This document shows positions 1 to 5,296 of a stretch of 15,197 nucleotides of DNA, in pieces. Numbering within the stretch: position 1 is the stretch's first letter; every line of letters starts with the position of its first letter. A program made the position numbers and the translations under genes. The stretch is from contig CAZAFL010000043.1 of the NCBI GenBank assembly GCA_964484465.1, forward strand, positions 1 through 15,197. Direction: 5' to 3'. This DNA is from CAZAFL01 sp964484465. Lineage in GTDB: Bacteria > Bacteroidota > Ignavibacteria > UBA10030 > SZUA-254. The notes beneath the pieces were generated by a model. That model saw only the letters and a program-made list of their open reading frames with translations. It did not search any database and had not been told where the DNA came from.

Positions 1-28
1 CATCCAATCGAATTCTATCAGATTTCAT
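1..28 (-). CDS. 5' end of an unidentified gene running off the left edge
   Basis: Reading leftward, an ATG at 28-26 opens nine intact codons (MKSDRIRLD) before the window ends. It is preceded by a good Shine-Dalgarno sequence, AAGGAG (42-37), eight bases from the ATG. The start lies 70 bases after the tyrS stop on the same strand, so it is probably the next gene of the guaA-tyrS run. Nine residues are too few to name a family. The call rests only on the ribosome binding site, the open frame and the gene direction. Confidence 0.45.
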
Positions 29-98
29 TGCGGAATCTCCTTCAAGTTATTGGCTGATCCAGTGATTGATGACCAGCGACGATTAGCAACACTGTCAC

Positions 99-1376
99 TT
101 AAATAAGTTTCACGAGAAAATAATTCCTTTTTCCTTTTCTTAGAACAAGAAACTTGCCGTGAATCGTTTCATTCATGGTAATTTTCGTATCGACTCCCGT
201 CAGCGGGCGATTACTGAGATAAATTCCTCCAGCCTCAATGGAGCGACGCGCTTCCCCTTTCGATGTTGCTGCCTGAGCTGTTACCAACATGTCAACCAAC
301 GGCATTCCCTGTCCGCTCACTTGATTTTTGGGAATTTGGACAGAAGGCACATCGCTGAAAATATCCAGAAGTTCGTTCTCTGTAATATCGTCAATTTCTC
401 CGCCGAAGAAAATTTTTGATGCTTTTTTCGCTTGAGCAAGCGCACCCTCACCATGAACCATACGCGTTACTTCTTCTGCGAGCGTTGACTGAGCTTGCCG
501 TTTCTCAGGCGATGTTGCCGACGATTCATGCAGTTCATCAATGTTTTCTTTTGAAAGGAGAGTAAAAAATTTTAGGTACGAAATAACGTCTCTGTCATCG
601 GTATTGAACCAAAATTGAAAGAATTTGTAGGGTGATGTTCGTTCCGGGTCGAGCCAGACAGTGCCGCTTTCCGTTTTGCCGAACTTTGTCCCCGAGGAAG
701 TGGTAATCAGGGGAAACACAATTCCGTGCACTTCCGTTTCGCGTAGACGGCGGATAAGGTCGACACCCGCAACAATATTCCCCCATTGGTCGCTTCCTCC
801 CATCTGCAACGTACACTTGTGGCGGTCAAACAATTCAAGAAAATCATACGACTGCAGAAGCGAATAGGTGAACTCGGTAAACGACATTCCCTGTTCCTGC
901 GCGATACGGGATCTGACGGAATCCTTTGCGAGCATTTCGTTCACTGAAAAGTGTTTTCCAACGTCGCGCAGAAATTCCATCATTGATAATCTCGTCAACC
1001 AATCGGCATTGTTGACCAGCTTCGCCGGATTCTTCGCCGAACGGAAATCGAGAAAATGCGAAAGCTGTTTTTTTATTCCGGTAAGATTTGATTCAATTTC
1101 TTCTTCCGTCAGCAATTTGCGTTCCTGTACTTTTCCGCTCGGGTCACCGATCATCCCCGTTCCCCCACCGGCAATTGCAATGGGAGAATGACCGCTTTTC
1201 TGCAGGTGAACAAGTCCCATAATCGGCAGCAACGAACCGATATGAAGGCTTGGTGCCGTCGGGTCAAAGCCGATATACCCGGAAACGTTGTTGTTCTTCG
1301 AGAAATATTCCTTCACTCCATTCGTCGACGAATGGATGAAGCCTCGCCATTGTAATTCATCAATAAAATTTTTCAC
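99..1376 (-). CDS. tyrS: tyrosyl-tRNA synthetase
   Basis: Class I aminoacyl-tRNA synthetase that charges tRNA-Tyr with tyrosine in the cytoplasm, using ATP. The 425-residue product is full length for bacterial TyrRS. The Rossmann catalytic core shows YIGFDPTAPSLHIGSLLP (34-51), containing the HIGH-type signature HIGS (45-48). It also shows QMGGSDQWGN (191-200), typical of tyrosine and ATP binding, and the KMSKS-equivalent KFGKTE (231-236). A C-terminal S4-type RNA-binding region spans roughly 358-420. Translation starts at GTG (1376-1374), with AAAGGA a few bases upstream and the expected MKNFIDELQWRG-type N terminus. It lies 72 bases after guaA on the same strand with no obvious promoter between, so co-transcription with guaA is likely. 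The gap holds a short repeat-like palindrome at 1401-1436. Confidence 0.97.
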   Translation of the reverse strand: MKNFIDELQWRGFIHSSTNGVKEYFSKNNNVSGYIGFDPTAPSLHIGSLLPIMGLVHLQKSGHSPIAIAGGGTGMIGDPSGKVQERKLLTEEEIESNLTGIKKQLSHFLDFRSAKNPAKLVNNADWLTRLSMMEFLRDVGKHFSVNEMLAKDSVRSRIAQEQGMSFTEFTYSLLQSYDFLELFDRHKCTLQMGGSDQWGNIVAGVDLIRRLRETEVHGIVFPLITTSSGTKFGKTESGTVWLDPERTSPYKFFQFWFNTDDRDVISYLKFFTLLSKENIDELHESSATSPEKRQAQSTLAEEVTRMVHGEGALAQAKKASKIFFGGEIDDITENELLDIFSDVPSVQIPKNQVSGQGMPLVDMLVTAQAATSKGEARRSIEAGGIYLSNRPLTGVDTKITMNETIHGKFLVLRKGKRNYFLVKLI

Positions 1377-1400
1377 AATGTTCCTTTAAGAAAATTGACC

Positions 1401-1436
1401 TTCACCCTGAGCGAGTGGCGCCGCGAGTCAAAGGGC
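1401..1436. repeat. short intergenic palindromic repeat between guaA and tyrS
   Basis: The gap contains TCACCCTGAGCGAG, a central perfect palindrome GGCGCC, then GCGAGTCAAAGGG. The outer CCCT and AGGG can pair, with TC/GA inside them, giving an imperfect hairpin around GGCGCC. From memory, CACCCTGAGCGAG-type segments recur between genes in many Bacteroidota and related genomes, so this may be a degenerate copy of a dispersed REP-like element. There is no T-run, so a terminator role is doubtful. Confidence 0.4.
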
Positions 1437-1448
1437 AACAAACCTTAT

Positions 1449-3005
1449 TCATTCCCACTCGATCGTCGATGGGGGTTTGGAGCTGATATCGAACACGACA
1501 CGATTTACACCCCGGACTTCATTAACAATACGGCTTGAAACGATAGCGAGAAGCTGATGGGGAAGCTGAGCCCAATCGGCAGTCATGCCATCGACACTCG
1601 TCACAGCTCGAAGCGCAATAACATTTTCGTATGTCCGCTGATCACCCATCACACCGACAGACTGGACAGGAAGCAGGACGGCAAACGCCTGCCAGAGCGT
1701 TTCGTACAATCCCGCTTTTCGGATTTCGTCAATAAAAATCTCATCTGCTTCTCGGAGAAGCTTCAATTTTTCAGGCGTTACGTCGCTGATAACCCGAACC
1801 GCCAAGCCGGGACCTGGAAACGCATGCCGCGAGATAAGTTTTTCGGGCAATTTCAATAAACGGCCGACGGACCGGACTTCATCTTTAAACAGCTCGCGAA
1901 ACGGCTCAATGAGTTTCAGGCTCATGTGCTCAGGTAATCCGCCGACGTTGTGATGCGTTTTGATTTTATGCGAAGGTCCCCGGTGAGAGACCGATTCTAT
2001 CACGTCCGGATAGAGCGTTCCTTGTGCGAGAAAGCCGACATTCCCGATTTTTTTTGCTTCACGCTCGAATATTTCGACAAACGTCATTCCGATGATTTTT
2101 CTTTTTTGCTCAGGATCTGTAACACCCTTCAGTTTCGTTAAAAATATATCACTTGCGTCGACATAATCAAGATTGAAGTGATAGGTATCGCGATAGAGCT
2201 TAACAATTCCTTCACTTTCATTTTTCCTCATCAAACCATTGTCGATGTGAATGCAGAACAGTTTGTCGCCGATTGCTTCATGGAGAAGGACTGCAAGCAC
2301 AGAAGAGTCAACGCCTCCGCTCAAAGCACAAATGACATTTTCATTTTCGACCGTACTTCGAATTTCTTTAATTTTTTCGTCGACGAACGAACCAGCATTC
2401 CACTCTCCGTTACATTGACTTATAGTAAAGACGAAATTTTTAAGGATTTCCTTTCCCTTCAACGTGTGCATCACTTCCGGATGGAATTGCACACCGTAAA
2501 TCTTTTTTTCCTTATCGCGGATGGCACAGATCGGCGAGTTCCGGGAATGGGCAATGCGCTCAAACCCCTGAGGTAATTTAGTCAACGCATCGCCATGGCT
2601 CATCCATACGACCGTCGATGCTCCATTTGATTTCCCATTGAAGCCGGCGAAGAGGTCGACGGTATCGTCGATAATCACTTCGGCAGCACCGTATTCATGT
2701 TTTGCGGATGAATCGACAACGCCGCCGAGCTGGTAGGCGATCATTTGCAGGCCATAGCATATTCCCAGAACAGGAATGCCGAGAGAAAACAAGTCAGGCG
2801 TTGAATGTGGCGCCCCGGAATCGTAAACACTCGCTGGTCCCCCCGATAGGATAATCCCTTTGGGCTGCATCGCCTTGATCTTATCGATGCCGATATTAAA
2901 CGGATGCAACTCGGAGTAGACACCAAGATCTCTCACGCGGCGGGCGATGAGCTGAGAATACTGCGATCCGAAATCAAGAATGAGGATTAATTCTGAATGC
3001 TGCAA
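1449..3005 (-). CDS. guaA: GMP synthase (glutamine-hydrolysing)
   Basis: Converts XMP to GMP using ATP and glutamine, the last step of guanine nucleotide synthesis. The 518 residues are the normal length. An N-terminal class I glutamine amidotransferase domain carries DFGSQY (11-16), the nucleophile Cys83 in GICYG, and His175/Glu177 in QFHPE. The ATP-pyrophosphatase domain has the PP-loop SGGVDSS (229-235). The C-terminal dimerisation domain ends in the hallmark KPPSTIEWE. The start must be TTG (3005-3003). An in-frame TGA lies five codons upstream, no ATG or GTG falls between, and the conserved LILDFGSQ begins only about seven residues in. The Shine-Dalgarno sequence is weak (AGAAAG). It is probably the first gene of a guaA-tyrS transcript. 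Confidence 0.98.
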   Translation of the reverse strand: MQHSELILILDFGSQYSQLIARRVRDLGVYSELHPFNIGIDKIKAMQPKGIILSGGPASVYDSGAPHSTPDLFSLGIPVLGICYGLQMIAYQLGGVVDSSAKHEYGAAEVIIDDTVDLFAGFNGKSNGASTVVWMSHGDALTKLPQGFERIAHSRNSPICAIRDKEKKIYGVQFHPEVMHTLKGKEILKNFVFTISQCNGEWNAGSFVDEKIKEIRSTVENENVICALSGGVDSSVLAVLLHEAIGDKLFCIHIDNGLMRKNESEGIVKLYRDTYHFNLDYVDASDIFLTKLKGVTDPEQKRKIIGMTFVEIFEREAKKIGNVGFLAQGTLYPDVIESVSHRGPSHKIKTHHNVGGLPEHMSLKLIEPFRELFKDEVRSVGRLLKLPEKLISRHAFPGPGLAVRVISDVTPEKLKLLREADEIFIDEIRKAGLYETLWQAFAVLLPVQSVGVMGDQRTYENVIALRAVTSVDGMTADWAQLPHQLLAIVSSRIVNEVRGVNRVVFDISSKPPSTIEWE

Positions 3006-3052
3006 AGCGCTTTCTGGTCAAGAATCATTAGTCATTGGTCCATTGTAAGAGG

Positions 3053-3082
3053 AAAATACAAAAAACTTCGGCGAGTTGCCAA
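3053..3082 (-). promoter_or_regulatory. predicted sigma70-type promoter of guaA
   Basis: On the minus strand, TTGGCA (3082-3077) matches the -35 consensus at 5 of 6 bases. After an 18-base spacer comes TATTTT (3058-3053), a 4 of 6 match to -10. The predicted start near 3046 would leave about a 40-base leader before the TTG start codon. The call is by consensus match only. Confidence 0.4.
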
Positions 3083-3150
3083 AAGAGGGGAAAACTGATT
3101 TCGTGGCTTAATGTTTTCTGAAGCTTTACTACCAACAATTTTCAATTATG

Positions 3151-3240
3151 TGTCATTCCGACCCGAACGTAATGAGGGGGAGGAATCTCAATCGTTCTCG
3201 ACCATCGAGATGTCTCGTCCCTGGGAGACTCGACATGACA
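3151..3240. repeat. 90-bp imperfect inverted repeat (REP/MITE-like)
   Basis: The element begins TGTCATTCCGA and ends TCGACATGACA. These terminal 11-mers are inverted repeats matching at 9 of 11 positions. Inside, GAGGAATCTC (3179-3188) and GAGATGTCTC pair at 8 of 10, so the whole 90 bases fold into one long hairpin. It lies between the guaA promoter and the end of the lipoprotein gene. No open frame crosses it convincingly. From memory, TGTCATTCCGA...GGAATCTC-type elements are common dispersed intergenic repeats in Bacteroidota/Ignavibacteria genomes, but a second copy is not present in this window. Confidence 0.6.
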
Positions 3241-3262
3241 ACAAAGAAGAGCCTACCGATAA

Positions 3263-3730
3263 TCAATTCATTACAACAATCAGCACGCTATCTTCTCTTG
3301 ATATCGAACCGTAGTTGATGACCGAATCCCGGTTTATTCTTGACCAAAACGTTCCCTCGATAATGAAATGAGCATACAAGCTATCGTGCCCGGTAAGGTG
3401 CGTTGAATACCAGAAACTGTTTCTTGTTACAAATTGCTGATTCACCGGTCTCGGCAGGAAATACGCCGCAATGTGTCTGGGCATTACTGTATCTGTTCCA
3501 ACGAAATAAGTTGGTTCTACGATAGTCCCGGTCAAAGTCTCGAAGTGATAAGTAACTGAGCAAGAAATAAAACTTGAATCAGTTGCATTAATGGGTCCGC
3601 CACTCGAGGTTGCGGTAAAGGAATCCACGACAAATTTCGCGGTTGCTTCCGGTTCAGTACATCCATAAAGAAATAAACCGGACGAGCAGAGCAGTCCAAA
3701 TAATGTGGTATGGCACTTTTTTACTAGCAT
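3263..3730 (-). CDS. putative lipoprotein of unknown function, downstream of amt
   Basis: The family is not recognised. From the ATG at 3730 the product is 155 residues. Its N terminus has basic residues (MLVKK), a hydrophobic stretch and the lipobox LYGC with Cys24, so it should be exported, lipidated and anchored in a membrane. The mature part is rich in Ser, Thr, Val and Phe with alternating hydrophobic residues, suggesting beta structure; no enzyme motif is visible. A longer reading from TTG at 3766 would place charged residues before the signal peptide and is disfavoured. The ribosome binding site is weak (AATAAGA). The gene starts 39 bases after the amt stop on the same strand, so it is probably co-transcribed with the ammonium transporter. 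Any role in ammonium uptake is inference. Confidence 0.75.
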   Translation of the reverse strand: MLVKKCHTTLFGLLCSSGLFLYGCTEPEATAKFVVDSFTATSSGGPINATDSSFISCSVTYHFETLTGTIVEPTYFVGTDTVMPRHIAAYFLPRPVNQQFVTRNSFWYSTHLTGHDSLYAHFIIEGTFWSRINRDSVINYGSISREDSVLIVVMN

Positions 3731-3769
3731 TCTTATTTCAATTGAGTGCCGCTGATCGAATTCCAAAAA

Positions 3770-5008
3770 TCATTTCCCTGAAAAAACTTCCTCGCCTACA
3801 TACGCCTGTTCACCATGAAGCGATGCGTCCAGGCCGGCTTCTTCGGAACTTTCTTCAACTCTCACCGGTGTAATACGGTCGATAAGCCAGAGCATGGCAT
3901 ACGTAAACCCGAATGCCCAGACAGAGGAAATAAGAACAGCGATTAATTGTTTGACAAAGAAGGAAGTATTTCCGGCGAGCAATCCGTCTGTGCCGGCAGT
4001 CGGATTGAAGGCAAGAGAAGCGAAAACTCCGAGAAGAATAATTCCGATAAACCCTCCAACACCATGAACTCCCCACACATCCAGTGCATCATCCAACGAT
4101 AATTTATTTTTTAGCGCAACGGCAAAGTAGCAAACGACGCCGGAGATAATGCCGATGAAGACCGCAGTTGTCGGTGAAACATATCCTGCAGCAGGAGTGA
4201 TGGTCGCTAACCCTGCGACAGCGCCGGTGAGTAAACCGAGAAACTTCGGCTTCTTGGTGATCATCCATTCTACCATCATCCAGGTAACAGCCGCAAACGA
4301 CGCCGCGATATCTGTATTCAGGAAAGCGCTTGCGGTTACTGAATCGACACGAAATTCGCTCCCGGCATTAAACCCATACCATCCGAACCACAACAAGCCG
4401 GTTCCGAGTGCAACCAGAGGGATGCTGTGTGGTCCCCGGTCAAGAATTTTCCGTTTGCCGACATAGAGTACGGAAGCAAGAGCCGCCATTCCGGCAATAT
4501 TATGAACAACAATACCGCCTGCAAAATCCAACACACCCCATTTCTGCAGGATACCACCGCCCCAAACCATGTGAACGAAAGGAAAGTAAACAAATATCAG
4601 CCATCCTGTGAGAAACCACATGTATGCTTTAAAGGTGACCCGATTTGTAAATGCACCGCTGATCAGCGCCGGCGTAATGATCGCAAACATCATTTGATAC
4701 GCGATGAAAACAATGACCGGAATGGTATCATTAATGGGAGAAGGTTTTACGAGGTCAACTCCCCGCAGGAATGCCATATCCAAATTGCCGATGATACCTC
4801 CGACATCTCCGCTGAAGCAGAGTGAATATCCGAACGCGTACCAGAGCACGGTCGTCCAGCCCATGGAGACGAAACTCTGAATCATAATGGCAAGAACATT
4901 TTTTCTCCCGACAAGTCCGCCATAAAAAAACGCGAGACCGGGCGTCATCAGCATAACCAGACTGGAGCATAATAACATGAAACCAGTGTTGCCTGTGTCA
5001 ATGTGCAT
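3770..5008 (-). CDS. amt: Amt-family ammonium transporter
   Basis: Inner-membrane channel for ammonium/ammonia of the Amt/Mep/Rh family. The 412 residues fit the usual 11-helix core. It starts almost directly in helix 1 (MHIDTGNTGFMLLCSSLVML), so no cleaved signal peptide is apparent, unlike E. coli AmtB. Family motifs are clear: TPGLAFFYGGLV (22-33), DFAGGIVVHNIAG (161-173) and DVWGVHGVGGFIG (310-322). The twin pore histidines are His169 and His315, and Asp161 matches the structural aspartate before the first. The cytoplasmic tail keeps a GLDASLHGEQAY motif (392-403), the region that binds PII proteins (GlnK) in the family, so PII control is plausible even though no glnK is adjacent. The Shine-Dalgarno sequence is moderate (AAGGGA). 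A strong promoter lies about 100 bases upstream. Confidence 0.97.
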   Translation of the reverse strand: MHIDTGNTGFMLLCSSLVMLMTPGLAFFYGGLVGRKNVLAIMIQSFVSMGWTTVLWYAFGYSLCFSGDVGGIIGNLDMAFLRGVDLVKPSPINDTIPVIVFIAYQMMFAIITPALISGAFTNRVTFKAYMWFLTGWLIFVYFPFVHMVWGGGILQKWGVLDFAGGIVVHNIAGMAALASVLYVGKRKILDRGPHSIPLVALGTGLLWFGWYGFNAGSEFRVDSVTASAFLNTDIAASFAAVTWMMVEWMITKKPKFLGLLTGAVAGLATITPAAGYVSPTTAVFIGIISGVVCYFAVALKNKLSLDDALDVWGVHGVGGFIGIILLGVFASLAFNPTAGTDGLLAGNTSFFVKQLIAVLISSVWAFGFTYAMLWLIDRITPVRVEESSEEAGLDASLHGEQAYVGEEVFSGK

Positions 5009-5105
5009 GGTTAATTCCCTTCATTTTCTGAAAGCATGGATTTGCGAATTAAGAGAGGAGCACCGAAAGTTCACAAACAGCAGATGTATGACTTGGACCA
5101 GCATT

Positions 5106-5130
5106 GGCGCATATTATACAAAGATGCGCC
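5106..5130. promoter_or_regulatory. 25-bp dyad overlapping the amt -10 box (possible operator)
   Basis: GGCGCAT (5106-5112) and ATGCGCC (5124-5130) are perfect 7-base inverted arms separated by 11 bases. The dyad encloses the TATAAT box of the amt promoter and reaches the predicted transcription start. A protein bound here would block RNA polymerase, so a repressor operator is the simplest reading. It does not match the NtrC (TGCACC-N5-GGTGCA) or NtcA (GTA-N8-TAC) consensus. Confidence 0.45.
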
Positions 5131-5140
5131 GTAAAGTCAA
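5113..5140 (-). promoter_or_regulatory. predicted strong sigma70-type promoter of amt
   Basis: On the minus strand TTGACT (5140-5135; 5 of 6 match to -35) is followed by a 16-base spacer and a perfect TATAAT (5118-5113). Transcription should begin near 5106, leaving a leader of about 98 bases before the amt ATG. This is the best consensus promoter in the window. Confidence 0.6.
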
Positions 5141-5149
5141 AATAATAGG

Positions 5150-5174
5150 TTCGGCAAGGAATGTTTGTGCCGAA
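5150..5174. promoter_or_regulatory. second 25-bp dyad upstream of the amt promoter
   Basis: TTCGGCA (5150-5156) and TGCCGAA (5168-5174) are perfect 7-base inverted arms with an 11-base spacer, the same geometry as the dyad at 5106-5130. Its centre is about 56 bases upstream of the predicted amt start and 44 bases from the other dyad's centre, roughly four helical turns. It could be an activator or second operator site. As minus-strand RNA it could also form a hairpin about 125 bases beyond gcvP, but only the loose T-rich CCTATTATTTT follows it. Confidence 0.4.
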
Positions 5175-5219
5175 AAAGGATGGGTTTGCTTGATTTCGGT
5201 CGCACAAAGACCTTATTGG

Positions 5220-5242
5220 CTAAAAGGAAGAAACCCCTTTAG
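5220..5242 (-). terminator. possible 3' stem-loop of the gcvP transcript
   Basis: Read on the minus strand, CTAAAGGGG and TCCTTTTAG pair into a 9-bp stem with two G-U wobbles and a 5-base loop, about 55 bases after the gcvP stop. On the plus strand the two wobbles become A-C mismatches, so the structure favours the gcvP transcript. It lacks a U-run, so it may be a 3' end stabiliser or a non-canonical terminator. Confidence 0.35.
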
Positions 5243-5296
5243 AAGATAAATAGCGTGAAGATCTTGAAGAACACACCCCCGAAACGGTGACACGCT

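Noticed and set aside
3111..3314. 67-codon plus-strand frame over the 90-bp inverted repeat
   Set aside because: It consists mostly of the repeat element and the antisense end of the lipoprotein gene, without a ribosome binding site.
4977..5249. 90-codon plus-strand frame across the amt-gcvP gap
   Set aside because: It begins inside amt on the opposite strand, crosses the amt promoter and dyads, and looks like no known protein.
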